Source of the DNA: Halomonas sp. ML-15
GTDB taxonomy: Bacteria; Pseudomonadota; Gammaproteobacteria; Pseudomonadales; Halomonadaceae
Assembly: GCF_014779595.1 (NCBI RefSeq)
Contig: NZ_JACXZT010000019.1
Span: 1,373,289 to 1,437,288 of the forward strand
Direction: 5' to 3'
DNA length: 64,000 bases
Part shown: positions 52,025 to 60,295 of the stretch, piece after piece
Layout: each line of letters starts with the position of its first letter
Numbering within the stretch: the stretch's first letter is position 1
The notes under the pieces: generated by a model
What the model was told of the DNA's origin: nothing
The model's input: only the letters and a program-made list of their open reading frames with translations
The model's database searches: none
Position numbers and translations under genes: made by a program

Positions 52025-53302
52025 TTATCCGTATACCAGATTGACCAGGCCCATGGAGATCCACGGCAGGTAGGTGATCAGCATCAGGCAGGCCATGACC
52101 ACCAGCACGAAGCGCAGCAGCCAGGGCAGCATCTGATCGATGGATATCTTGGCTACCGCACAGGCGGCGAACAGATTCACCCCCAGCGGCGGGGTGATCA
52201 TGCCCAGCGCCAGGTTGACCACCATCACCAGCCCGAAGTGCACCGGGTGGATACCGAACTGCATGGCGATCGGGGTGAGAATCGGCGCCAGCACCAGGAT
52301 CGCCGCCGAGGTCTCGATAAACATGCCCACCACCAGCAGCAGCGCATTGACCACCAGCAGGAACATCAGCGGGTTGTCGATGGTGGCGGTGACCATATTG
52401 GCGATCTGCGCCGGCAGGCCGATACGGCTGAGCAGGAAACTGAACAGCGAGGCGGCGGCGATGATCAGCATCACCGCGGCGGTGGAGATCACGCTCTGGC
52501 GCAGGATCGGCACCAGGTCGGCCGCCTTCAATTCGCGGTAATAGAAGCCGCCCACGATCAGCGCGTAGAACACCGCCACCGCCGACGCCTCGGTGGGCGT
52601 GAACACGCCGCCGTAGATGCCGCCGATCACCACCACCGGCATCAGCATCGCCGCCCAGGCACGCTGGAAGGAGGAGACGAAACCGGTGCTGTCCTTGTAG
52701 TCCTCCTTGCCGAAACCGCGCGCCTTGCAGAACAGGTAGAGGAACAGGATCAGTGCGCCGCCGATCAGGAACCCCGGCCCTATCCCGGCCAGGAACAGCT
52801 GACCGATGGAGGTGTCGGTGCTGACCCCGTAGAGGATCAGCGGAATCGACGGCGGGATCAGCACCCCGAGCTCCGCCGAGGAGGCCTGGATCGAGGCCGC
52901 CAGCGGCTTGGGGTAGCCGTGCTTGACCATCGCCGGGATCAGGATCGCGCCGATGGCGAAGGTGGTTGCCACGCTGGAGCCGGAGACCGCGGCAAACATC
53001 ATGCAGGTCAGCACGCAGGACATCGCCAGGCCGCCCTGCACCTGACCGACGATGGACTTGGCCAGGTCGACCAGTCGCTGGGAGATACCGCCGGCGGCCA
53101 TCAGGTTACCAGCCAGGATAAAGAACGGGATCGCCATCAGCGGGAACTTGTCAATGCCGATGAACATCTGCTGCGGCACCAGTAGCAGCGGCAGCCGAGT
53201 GAAGAATTCGATACCGATGATCGACGCCAGCATGATCGAGATGGCGATCGGCACACCGAAGGCGAACAGGATCAGCAGCGAGAGTCCGATGACCAGATTC
53301 AT
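52025..53302 (-). CDS. dctM: TRAP transporter large permease DctM (second TRAP system)
   Basis: This 425-residue permease has about twelve helices and the family motifs FPLMAIPFFILAGNLMAAGG near 53-72 and LGVLIPPSIPLILYGVSTDT near 145-164. Normal length. It overlaps the end of dctQ by four bases and precedes the aldehyde dehydrogenase gene by 12. It is the channel of the second sodium-driven TRAP system, whose neighbours degrade erythronate and threonate. Confidence 0.93.
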   Translation of the reverse strand: MNLVIGLSLLILFAFGVPIAISIMLASIIGIEFFTRLPLLLVPQQMFIGIDKFPLMAIPFFILAGNLMAAGGISQRLVDLAKSIVGQVQGGLAMSCVLTCMMFAAVSGSSVATTFAIGAILIPAMVKHGYPKPLAASIQASSAELGVLIPPSIPLILYGVSTDTSIGQLFLAGIGPGFLIGGALILFLYLFCKARGFGKEDYKDSTGFVSSFQRAWAAMLMPVVVIGGIYGGVFTPTEASAVAVFYALIVGGFYYRELKAADLVPILRQSVISTAAVMLIIAAASLFSFLLSRIGLPAQIANMVTATIDNPLMFLLVVNALLLVVGMFIETSAAILVLAPILTPIAMQFGIHPVHFGLVMVVNLALGMITPPLGVNLFAACAVAKISIDQMLPWLLRFVLVVMACLMLITYLPWISMGLVNLVYG

Positions 53303-53883
53303 GGGCGTGGGCCTCCCCTGCCGTCGTCGGCGACATCCTGCTGCGTGTGTTGTATCTCCTGCAGCTCGACCTCGGGGCTGACCTCACTGTTGTCCGGCCC
53401 CACCGGCTCTCGGCCGCTGAGCTGGGAAAACAGCCGAGCCAGCACGGCGACGATGGCGAACGCCGACCCGGTGGGGATCGCCGCATAGGCGTAGGACATG
53501 GAGATATTCATGCCCGACATGGTCTGGTTGCCGACCCGCCCGGTCATCAGGAAGCCGAAGTAGATCAGCACCCCCAGCACCAGCAGGCAGCACAGCACGA
53601 TGGCGGTTTCCAGCCATAGCGCAAAACGTGTGGGTATGACCTTGTAGATGGCCTCCACGGCCATCATGTAGCCGCCGCGGAAGGTGGCCGCTGCGGCCAT
53701 GAACACGCACCAGATCATCGATGCGCGCGAGGCGACTTCGGTCCAGGTCGAGGGGGCGTTGAACACGAAACGCGTCAACACCTGATAGAAACTGAGCGTC
53801 ACCGAGATCACTAGCATGACGATCGCGATGGCCATGGCCAGACGCGTCAGCTGGTGCTCGACACGCAGAAATGCTGCGAGCAT
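53299..53883 (-). CDS. dctQ: TRAP transporter small permease DctQ (second TRAP system)
   Basis: This 194-residue membrane protein has four helices with the DctQ motif STWTEVASRASMIWCVFMAA near 41-60. A hydrophilic C-terminal tail (about 40 residues, EPVGPDNSEVSPEVELQEIQ) extends beyond the last helix. It is four bases overlapped with dctM and separated from dctP by a GC-rich hairpin. Confidence 0.88.
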   Translation of the reverse strand: MLAAFLRVEHQLTRLAMAIAIVMLVISVTLSFYQVLTRFVFNAPSTWTEVASRASMIWCVFMAAAATFRGGYMMAVEAIYKVIPTRFALWLETAIVLCCLLVLGVLIYFGFLMTGRVGNQTMSGMNISMSYAYAAIPTGSAFAIVAVLARLFSQLSGREPVGPDNSEVSPEVELQEIQHTQQDVADDGRGGPRP

Positions 53884-53904
53884 AGGATCACCAAGAGCGA
53901 AGAT

Positions 53905-53926
53905 GCCCCCGGCATGCGCCGGGGGC
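53905..53926 (-). promoter_or_regulatory. Intercistronic stem-loop between dctP and dctQ (second TRAP)
   Basis: GCCCCCGGC pairs with GCCGGGGGC around ATGC. No T-run follows on either strand. It occupies the same place as the stem-loop of the first TRAP operon, though the two are unrelated in sequence. Confidence 0.6.
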
Positions 53927-53938
53927 TAACGGGTCGAA

Positions 53939-54946
53939 TCAGCAGCTGGCGGCTTTTTCCTGGATGCGGTCAAGCATCTCGCTGCCGTGCTCGGAGGTAA
54001 AGATCTCGTAGGCCGGCGCCACGGCTTCCTGGAAGGGGCCGATATCGATATCGGTCTTGACCGTCATGCCGTTCTCTTCGAGCAGCGCGACGCCCTCTTC
54101 CTCGAGGCGTGAGACCTCCCCACGGGTGGCCTCGGCGGACGCACGGGCGGCTTCGTTGAACCACTCACGCTCCTCGTCGCTGAGGCCGTCGAGCAGGATC
54201 GGCGAACCGAGCACGGCGGAGGGTGAATAGACGTGGCCGGTCAGCGACAGGTAGTCCTGCACTTCCCAGAAGTTGGTCGCCACGATCACCGTGATGGGGT
54301 TCTCCTGACCGTCAACGGTGCCCTGCTGCAGAGCGGTGAACAGCTCGGGGAAGGCCATCGGTGTGGGTCGCGCGCCCATCTGGCGGAACGCCTCCTGGTG
54401 GACCTCGTTCTCCATGGTGCGCACCCGCAGGCCATCGGCATCGGCCGGCGAGCTGATCTCGCGACGGCTGTTAGTCATATGACGGAAGCCGTTCTCCGAC
54501 CAGGCCAGACCGACCAGATCATGGTCGCTCATCTTGGCCAGCAGCTCGTCGCCGAGCTCGCTGTCGAGCACGCAGCGCGCCTGGTCGTAGTCTTCGAACA
54601 GGAACGGCAGGTCGAGCACGTAGGTCTCGGGGACGAAGTTGCCGAGCGGCCCAGTGGAGGTGATGACGATGTCCACGGTGCCGATCTGCAGGCCTTCGAT
54701 CATCTCGCGCTCACCGCCCAGCGAGCCGGAGGTGTGCTCGGTGACGGTGAAGGCGCCGTCGGAGAGCTCCTCGAGAGTCTCCTTGAAGGCTTGGGCACCC
54801 ACCGCATAGTGGGAGGTGGAGGAGAGCGTATGGCCGAGGCTGATCTCGGTGGCGGCCTGGGCCTGCAGGGCTACACTGGCCAGGCCGAGGGTAACGGCAC
54901 CGCCGATGGCGGTGACCAGGGGACGACGAGCTAGGCGTGTTGTCAT
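53939..54946 (-). CDS. dctP: TRAP transporter substrate-binding protein DctP (second TRAP system)
   Basis: This 335-residue periplasmic protein has a signal peptide (MTTRLARRPLVTAIGGAVTL, cleavage near QAQA-AT, about residue 31). The family arginine lies in DADGLRVRTMENEVHQEAFR near 169-188, and TALQQGTVDGQENPITVIVA near 208-227 is the classic signature. The nearest genes upstream are denD and the erythronate/threonate set, so a tetronate ligand is plausible (inference). The 280-base gap before it holds iterons, two hairpins and a dispersed repeat, suggesting its own promoter. Confidence 0.92.
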   Translation of the reverse strand: MTTRLARRPLVTAIGGAVTLGLASVALQAQAATEISLGHTLSSTSHYAVGAQAFKETLEELSDGAFTVTEHTSGSLGGEREMIEGLQIGTVDIVITSTGPLGNFVPETYVLDLPFLFEDYDQARCVLDSELGDELLAKMSDHDLVGLAWSENGFRHMTNSRREISSPADADGLRVRTMENEVHQEAFRQMGARPTPMAFPELFTALQQGTVDGQENPITVIVATNFWEVQDYLSLTGHVYSPSAVLGSPILLDGLSDEEREWFNEAARASAEATRGEVSRLEEEGVALLEENGMTVKTDIDIGPFQEAVAPAYEIFTSEHGSEMLDRIQEKAASC

Positions 54947-54974
54947 GTGGCATTCCTCTTCTATTGTTGTCGAT

Positions 54975-55017
54975 ACGGCGCCTGGCGCCGTGCCGTTTAT
55001 GACGCATGGAGTGCGTC
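54975..55017. promoter_or_regulatory. Two palindromes upstream of the second dctP
   Basis: ACGGCGCCTGGCGCCGT (54975-54991) is a perfect 17-base palindrome, and GACGCATGGAGTGCGTC (55001-55017) is an inverted repeat of GACGCA around five bases. Neither is followed by a T-run, so operators or leader hairpins are more likely than terminators. Confidence 0.4.
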
Positions 55018-55022
55018 GTTTG

Positions 55023-55070
55023 CTCTGGGCTACTAACGCTATGGGCTACTAACGCTCTGGGCTGCCAACG
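55023..55070. repeat. Three tandem 16-base iterons upstream of the second dctP
   Basis: The unit CTCTGGGCTACTAACG occurs three times head to tail, with one mismatch in the second (CTATGGGC) and two in the third (GGGCTGCCAACG). The array ends exactly where the dispersed 130-base element begins and is about 77 bases upstream of dctP. Possible activator-binding iterons. Confidence 0.6.
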
Positions 55071-55213
55071 CTCGGGACTGATCCGGCGGCAGGCCCCGGA
55101 GCGCCGGACCGACGATGAGGCGCTGTAAACCATCCCTGGGCGCTACCCATGCCATCCATGGCATCGACACCTCCTCTCCGACCTGCCCCCGGCGTCCCTC
55201 GCTGGGAGCAACT
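55071..55213 (-). repeat. Dispersed ~130-base palindromic element, copy 3 (inverted)
   Basis: On the minus strand it contains GCGAGGGACGCCGGGGGCAGG, split here as GCGAGGGACGCCGG then GGGCAGG, followed by GAGAGGAGGTG, GCCATGGATGGC, GGTAGCGCCCAGGGATGG, and GGCCTGCCGCCGGATCAG. It is a few bases longer than the other copies because the far arm is duplicated (GGTCCGGCGCTCCGG). Confidence 0.72.
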
Positions 55214-55228
55214 GGTTTCACTGGCTCG

Positions 55229-56197
55229 CTACTGCTCTGCCACGAAGGCATCGATAATCTGTTTGAAGTCGTCGTCGCCGGCAAAGCCCAGCTGCTTGGC
55301 CTTGGCGGTATCGAAGCGCGTCGGCCAGCTGGCGATGATGGCCTGGATGCGCGAGTCGGGCTCATGGCGCACCCGCGCCACGGCCTCGTCACCGGCGGCC
55401 TGGCCCAGCGCCTCGAGCATCTCCGCAACGCTGACGGTGATGCCCGGCAGCATGAAGGCGCGGAACTTGCCCAACGCCGCGCCATCGACCTCGGCGCCGT
55501 GTACCAGCGCCTCGATCACCTTGCCAGGCGACATCACGAACAGCAGCTGCTCCAGCGGCACCGGACAGATCGCCTCCTCGCCGCCCAGCGGCTCGCGCAG
55601 GATGCTGGAGGCGAAGCTGGAGGCCGCGGCGTTGGGCCGCCCGGGACGAATCACGATGGTCGGCAGGCGCAGCACCCGGCCGTCGACCAGGCCGCGGCGG
55701 CTATAGTCGTTGATCAACAGCTCGCACATCGCCTTCTGCGCGCCGTAGGAGTTCTGTGGCTGCAGCGCGGTCATGTCGTCGAGGGTCTCGGGCAGATCGC
55801 CGCCGTAGGCGGCCACCGAGCTGGCCATCACCAGCCGGGTCGCCGTCAGCTCGCGGGCGCGGCAGCCCTCGAGCAGCGCCCGGGTGGCATCGAAGTTGAC
55901 CGCCATGCCGAGGTCGAGATCCGCTTCGGCGGCGGAACTGACCACCGCCGCCAGGTGATATATGACGTCGGGCCGGCCGTCGAGCACGCCTTCCCAGGCG
56001 CCGGGGGCGGTAATATCCAGCGCCTGGTTATCGAACTCGATGCCCGCTGCTTCGGGCACCGCGGCTTCGCTCTGGTCGACCAGAGTAAAGCGGGTAATCG
56101 TTCGACCGCACAGCTCGCCGCGGTCGATCAGACGGTGCAGTAGCCGCTGGCCGAGGAAGCCGGCGGCGCCGGTGATCAGAATATGCATGGAATCCAT
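55229..56197 (-). CDS. denD: D-erythronate dehydrogenase DenD
   Basis: This protein of 322 residues is an NAD-dependent epimerase/dehydratase-fold enzyme. The cofactor loop ITGAAGFLGQRLLHRLIDRG lies near 8-27, HLAAVVSSAAEADLDLGMAV near 81-100, and the catalytic SYGAQKAMCELLINDYSRRG near 150-169. RLPTIVIRPGRPNAAASSFA near 178-197 is characteristic of DenD, which oxidises D-erythronate to 2-oxo-tetronate. Neighbours otnI, otnC, otnK and ltnD complete the published tetronate pathway to DHAP. First ATG (56197) kept; MHILITG three codons later is an alternative. Confidence 0.9.
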   Translation of the reverse strand: MDSMHILITGAAGFLGQRLLHRLIDRGELCGRTITRFTLVDQSEAAVPEAAGIEFDNQALDITAPGAWEGVLDGRPDVIYHLAAVVSSAAEADLDLGMAVNFDATRALLEGCRARELTATRLVMASSVAAYGGDLPETLDDMTALQPQNSYGAQKAMCELLINDYSRRGLVDGRVLRLPTIVIRPGRPNAAASSFASSILREPLGGEEAICPVPLEQLLFVMSPGKVIEALVHGAEVDGAALGKFRAFMLPGITVSVAEMLEALGQAAGDEAVARVRHEPDSRIQAIIASWPTRFDTAKAKQLGFAGDDDFKQIIDAFVAEQ

Positions 56198-56256
56198 GGA
56201 GAGTGGCGTCCTCGTTGTCTTTGTCGTCTTTGTATGTGTCGCAGTTGTGTCTGCGT

Positions 56257-57048
56257 TCAGTCCGCTGGCAGCAAGCCATACTCGCGACCCCAGCCCAGCC
56301 CCTGGCGAGTATCGCCCGCCGGGCGATACTCGCAGCCGATCCAGCCGCCATAGCCCAGCGCCTCGAGCCGCTCGAACATCGCCGGATAGTGCACCTCGCC
56401 TAGATTCGGCTCATGGCGCTCCGGCACCCCGGCGATCTGCACGTGGCCGACGGCGGCGAACTGCCGCTCGAGGTGGCGAATCAGATCGCCGTCCATGATC
56501 TGGCAGTGGTAGAGGTCGAACTGCAAGCGCAGGTTGGGCTCGCCGACCTCTTCCAGCACCGCCATGGCCTGGGCCTGGCGGGAGAGAAAGAAGCCCGGCA
56601 TGTCGCGGGTGTTGATCGGTTCGATCAGCACCTCGCGCCCGACCTTGGCGGCCTCCCGGGCAGCGAAGCGCAGGTTGTCGATATAGCAGGCGTGGTGGGC
56701 GGCGCGGTCGGCATTCGCCGGCAGCAGCCCGGCCATGGCGTGGACCCGCGGGCAGCCCAGGACTTCGGCGTAGTGCAGCGCCTCGACCACCGAGTCGCGG
56801 AACTCCGCCTCACGCCCCGGCAGGCTGGCCAGGCCGCGCTCGCCGGCCTGCCAATCCCCGGGAGCCAGGTTGAACAGCACCTGCTCGAGGCCGTGCTCGT
56901 CCAGCAACTCGCGCAGCGTCTCGGGGGCGTGGTCGTAGGGAAACAGGTACTCGACGCCGCGGAAGCCCGCCTGGGCCGCGGCCGCAAAGCGATCGAGGAA
57001 GTCGTGCTCGTTGAACAGCATGCTGAGATTGGCGGCCAGTCGAATCAT
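56257..57048 (-). CDS. otnI: 2-oxo-tetronate isomerase OtnI (hydroxypyruvate isomerase family)
   Basis: This 263-residue TIM-barrel protein of the Hyi family starts [20 protein letters not shown] and carries [20 protein letters not shown] near 31-50, [20 protein letters not shown] near 141-160 (catalytic Glu143), [18 protein letters not shown] near 175-192 and GWIGCEYRP near 239-247 (second catalytic Glu). OtnI interconverts 2-oxo- and 3-oxo-tetronate before phosphorylation by OtnK. It lies between denD and otnC in one operon. Confidence 0.9.
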   Translation of the reverse strand: MIRLAANLSMLFNEHDFLDRFAAAAQAGFRGVEYLFPYDHAPETLRELLDEHGLEQVLFNLAPGDWQAGERGLASLPGREAEFRDSVVEALHYAEVLGCPRVHAMAGLLPANADRAAHHACYIDNLRFAAREAAKVGREVLIEPINTRDMPGFFLSRQAQAMAVLEEVGEPNLRLQFDLYHCQIMDGDLIRHLERQFAAVGHVQIAGVPERHEPNLGEVHYPAMFERLEALGYGGWIGCEYRPAGDTRQGLGWGREYGLLPAD

Positions 57049-57072
57049 CTTGGGTATCCCGTTCGGTTCACA

Positions 57073-57732
57073 TCAGTCGCGCGGGAAGCGCGCTTCGAGT
57101 TCGGCGACCTGCTCCGGTGTCAGGCAGCGCGGGTTCTCGCCGCGCAGCAGCAGGAACAGCTTGGCCGTCTCTTCCAGCTCTTCGGTCGCATAGACCGCCG
57201 CCTCGAGGTTCTTGCCGGCCACCACCGGGCCGTGGTTGGCGAGCAGGACGGCGCTGTGCTGGCCCGCCAGGCCGCGCACCGCATCGCCCAGGGTCGGGTC
57301 GCCGGGCACGTGGTAAGGCACCAGCGGCAGCTTGCCCACCCGCATCACATAGTAGGCGGTGAGCGGCGGGATGCAGTCGCAGGGGTCGATATCCGGCAGA
57401 CAGGAGACCGCCACCGAGTGGGTGGAGTGCAAGTGCACGATGGCGCCTGAGCGGGGCCGCTCGGCGTACATCGCCATATGCAGGAAGTGCTCCTTGGTGG
57501 GCTTGTCGCCATCCTGCCACCCCCCATCGACATCGAGGCGTGAGATACGCGCCGGGTCGAGCCGCCCCAGGCAGGCGTTGGTGGGGGTCATCAGCCAGCC
57601 GCCATCGTCGAGGCGTACGCTGATATTGCCGCTGGAGCCCATGGTCAGGCCGCGATCGAACAGCGACTTGCCGAGGGTGGCGATCTGCTCGCGGAGCTGA
57701 CTCTCCGCGCCAAGATAGGGGCTGCTGCTCAT
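57073..57732 (-). CDS. otnC: 3-oxo-tetronate 4-phosphate decarboxylase OtnC (class II aldolase fold)
   Basis: This 219-residue class II aldolase/adducin-fold protein has SSGNISVRLDDGGWLMTPTN near 33-52, the acid residue in KPTKEHFLHMAMYAERP near 77-93, zinc ligands in IVHLHSTHSVAVSCLPDIDP near 98-117, and LANHGPVVAGKNLEAAV near 163-179. OtnC decarboxylates 3-oxo-tetronate 4-phosphate to dihydroxyacetone phosphate. Four-base overlap with otnK. Confidence 0.9.
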   Translation of the reverse strand: MSSSPYLGAESQLREQIATLGKSLFDRGLTMGSSGNISVRLDDGGWLMTPTNACLGRLDPARISRLDVDGGWQDGDKPTKEHFLHMAMYAERPRSGAIVHLHSTHSVAVSCLPDIDPCDCIPPLTAYYVMRVGKLPLVPYHVPGDPTLGDAVRGLAGQHSAVLLANHGPVVAGKNLEAAVYATEELEETAKLFLLLRGENPRCLTPEQVAELEARFPRD

Positions 57733-59045
57733 GCCGCGCCCTCCCCGGTCAGTTCATCGAGCACCGTGAAGGCACGGGTAAAGAAGTCTTCGCCGCCGAA
57801 GTTGCCCGACTTGAGCGCCAGGGACAGCGGCGCTTCACGGCCTGGCAGCGGTGCCTGGGTCCAGGGCACGCCTGGGTCGATCTGGCCGCCGATGCGCAGC
57901 TGGCTTATGCCCAGCGCCGACACCACCGCCCCGGAGCTCTCGCCACCGGCCACCACCAGGCGGCCCACGCCTTCTCCGACCAGCGTCTGTGCCAGCTGGC
58001 CGAGCGCCTGCTCCACCAGCTCGCCGGCGCGGGCCACGCCCAGCGCCTGCTGGGCGGCCTTGACCCGCTCCGGATCGGCGGAGGCATATACCAGCACCGG
58101 GCCGCCGGCTGCGAGCTGCTCCCGGGCGAAGGCCAGGGCCGCGTCGAGATGCGCTTCGCCTTCGGCCAGCTGCAGCGGGTCGAGGGCAAACCCGGGGCGC
58201 TGTTGGAGAAACGCTGCCACCTGACCCAGGGTCGCCCGCGAGCAGCTGCCCGAGAGCACCAGGGCGCTCCCTGCCGCCGGCGCCAGACGGCCTGGCTGGC
58301 TGACCTCGGCCAACCAGCCGCGACGCCGGTACTGGGCGGGCAGCGCCTGGCCGAGGCCCGAGCCGCCGGTAACCAGCGGGTAGTCGACCACCGCCTCGGC
58401 GATCACCTCGAGATCCTGCTCGTCCAGGCTGTCGCAGATCACGTGGCGCACGCCGTCGGCGGCCAGGGTGTCCAGATGAGCACGGGTCGCCCCGCCGCCC
58501 TGGGCGAGTATCGGCCGTGCCGCCAATCCCACCGGATGGGGGGTCTGGCGCCCCAGCACCCTGACCAGGTCGGCATCGGTCATCGGGTTGAGGGGGTGAT
58601 GCTGCATGCCACTGTCGTTGAGCAGCCGGTCGCCGACGAACAGATGGCCCTGATAGACGCTGCGGCCGTTGGCGGGAAATGCCGGCACCATCACCGTCTG
58701 GCCACCGCCTAACTGCTCCAGCAACCCATCCGCCACCGGGCCGATATTGCCGGCGTCGGTGGAGTCGAAGGTGGAGCAGTACTTGAAGAAGATCTGACGC
58801 GCGCCGCGGGCCTGCAGCCACTCGAGCGCGGCCAGGGAGTCGGCCACTGCGTCGTCCACCGGACAGGAGCGCGATTTCAGCGCTACCACCACCGCATCGA
58901 CGTCGCCATCGATATCGCCAAGGTCTAGCTCGTGGTCGGGCACCCCGATCAGCTGCACGCAGCGCATGCCGGCGCGCACCAGGTTGTTGGCAAGATCCGT
59001 GGCCCCGGTAAAGTCGTCGGCGATGGCGCCCAGTACCAGGCTCAT
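57729..59045 (-). CDS. otnK: 3-oxo-tetronate kinase OtnK (DUF1537 family)
   Basis: This 438-residue kinase has GAIADDFTGATDLANNLVRA near 6-25, IFFKYCSTFDSTDAGNIGPV near 84-103, and a C-terminal ATP-binding domain with LVVAGGESSGAVVSALGISQ near 363-382. It is about 45 residues longer than the window's other DUF1537 kinase, as expected for OtnK. It phosphorylates 3-oxo-tetronate at C4. Four-base overlaps with ltnD upstream and otnC downstream indicate translational coupling. Confidence 0.91.
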   Translation of the reverse strand: MSLVLGAIADDFTGATDLANNLVRAGMRCVQLIGVPDHELDLGDIDGDVDAVVVALKSRSCPVDDAVADSLAALEWLQARGARQIFFKYCSTFDSTDAGNIGPVADGLLEQLGGGQTVMVPAFPANGRSVYQGHLFVGDRLLNDSGMQHHPLNPMTDADLVRVLGRQTPHPVGLAARPILAQGGGATRAHLDTLAADGVRHVICDSLDEQDLEVIAEAVVDYPLVTGGSGLGQALPAQYRRRGWLAEVSQPGRLAPAAGSALVLSGSCSRATLGQVAAFLQQRPGFALDPLQLAEGEAHLDAALAFAREQLAAGGPVLVYASADPERVKAAQQALGVARAGELVEQALGQLAQTLVGEGVGRLVVAGGESSGAVVSALGISQLRIGGQIDPGVPWTQAPLPGREAPLSLALKSGNFGGEDFFTRAFTVLDELTGEGAA

Positions 59046-59986
59046 GCGTCACCCCCGGCATCGGCGTCATTGGCGGCCTCGGGCAACGGAATGCCGGACA
59101 GGCGCTGGTAGACCTTGATTACCGCCGAGTCATCCTCGCGGCCGAAGCCGGCGCCCTTGGCGGCGGTAAACTGCTGCAGGGCACTCGACGCCACCGGGGT
59201 GGGCATGGCCAGCTCACGCCCGGTCTGGTGGACGATATTGAGATCCTTGACGAAGATATCCACCGCGGAGAGCGGCGTGTAGTCGCCCTGGAGAATATGC
59301 GGCACGCGATTCTCGAACATCCAGGAGTTGCCCGCCGAGTGGGTGATTACGTCGTAGACGGTGTCCGGGTCGAGGCCCATGCGAATACCCAGCGCCATGG
59401 CCTCTGCGGCGGTGGCGATATGCACACCGGCCAGCAGCTGATTGACCAGCTTCATGCTGGAGCCGACCCCCGCCGCATCCCCCAGGCGGTAGACGGTGGC
59501 GGCCATGGCATCGAGCACAGATTCGGCCTTGGCGAAGGCGTTTTCGTCCCCCGACGCCATCACCGACAGCTCGCCGCTGCGCGCCTTGGCCGCCCCGCCG
59601 CTGACCGGGGCGTCGAGCATCGCCAGCCCTTCGGCTGCCAGACGCTCGGCGAGGCTGCGGGCCTGGCTCGGCGCCACGGTGGCGCACTGGATCACCAGGC
59701 TGCCAGGAGCGAGCTTGCCCACCAGCCCCTGATCGCCGAACAGCACCTCCTCGACCTGCTCGCCGTTGACCACCAGCAGCACCACGACCTCGCAGTCGGC
59801 CAGCGCCGCCGGGCTCTCCACGCTGTTGCCGCCCTTGGCGGCAAACGCCTCGCGGGCGGCGTGCGAAACATCGCAGCCGGACACCGTCAGGCCGCGCTCA
59901 TGGAGCGTCAGGGCGGTGCCCATGCCCATGGCGCCCAGGCCGACGACGCCAACGCGTGGATTTGTCTGGGGGGTGGTTTGGCTCAA
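59042..59986 (-). CDS. ltnD: L-threonate dehydrogenase LtnD
   Basis: This 314-residue beta-hydroxyacid dehydrogenase has GVVGLGAMGMGTALTLHERG near 13-32, DAPVSGGAAKARSGELSVMA near 124-143, catalytic lysine in GVGSSMKLVNQLLAGVH near 177, and VKDLNIVHQTGRELAMPTPV near 247-266. In the known pathway LtnD oxidises L-threonate to 2-oxo-tetronate, which OtnI, OtnK and OtnC take to DHAP. It is the first gene of the operon, facing a LacI-family gene across 309 bases. Confidence 0.9.
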   Translation of the reverse strand: MSQTTPQTNPRVGVVGLGAMGMGTALTLHERGLTVSGCDVSHAAREAFAAKGGNSVESPAALADCEVVVLLVVNGEQVEEVLFGDQGLVGKLAPGSLVIQCATVAPSQARSLAERLAAEGLAMLDAPVSGGAAKARSGELSVMASGDENAFAKAESVLDAMAATVYRLGDAAGVGSSMKLVNQLLAGVHIATAAEAMALGIRMGLDPDTVYDVITHSAGNSWMFENRVPHILQGDYTPLSAVDIFVKDLNIVHQTGRELAMPTPVASSALQQFTAAKGAGFGREDDSAVIKVYQRLSGIPLPEAANDADAGGDA

Positions 59987-60024
59987 CGGTACTCTCCCAT
60001 TATCGTGATGTACGTACGCTTATC

Positions 60025-60153
60025 TAGCTGCTCGCAGCGAGGGACGCCGGGGGCAGGCCGAAGAGGAGGTTTGCGCCATGGATGGCGCAAGGTAGCGCCC
60101 AGGGATGGGTTCACAGCGCCTCCTCGTAGGCCTGCCGCCGGATCAGTCCCGAG
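60025..60153 (+). repeat. Dispersed ~130-base palindromic element, copy 2
   Basis: Blocks: GCGAGGGACGCCGGGGGCAG, GAAGAGGAGGTTTGCG, CCATGGATGGCGCAAGG, AGCGCCCAGGGATGGG, TTCACAGCGCCTCCTCG and GCCTGCCGCCGGATCAG. It differs from copy 1 at roughly a dozen positions and lies between ltnD and the LacI gene. Confidence 0.78.
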
Positions 60154-60224
60154 CGGTGCCACCCTCGCTGCGTGCCAACTGAAATCCCCCTGGCTGCTTC
60201 TGCCTGCTTGTTGTTAACGCTGTT

Positions 60225-60240
60225 ATGTTAGCGCTAACAT
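60225..60240. promoter_or_regulatory. LacI/GntR-type operator palindrome
   Basis: ATGTTAGCGCTAACAT is a perfect 16-base palindrome and resembles the GntR/IdnR operator pattern ATGTTA-N4-TAACAT. A second partial match, TTGTTAACGC, lies at 60211-60220. It is 56 bases upstream of the LacI-family gene, so autoregulation and control of the divergent ltnD operon are both plausible. Confidence 0.65.
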
Positions 60241-60295
60241 CCTTTTTAGTAGAGGCCGTCGCCAACAGCAAGAGAGACTCGTATGGACACGACCA

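Noticed and set aside
51254-53185. A 643-codon plus-strand frame across the aldehyde dehydrogenase and dctM
   Set aside because: It spans two well-supported minus-strand genes and is rich in His, Gln and Arg, typical of antisense reading in high-GC DNA.
54975-55017. Terminator for denD
   Set aside because: The stems are strong but no U-rich tract follows in the minus direction.
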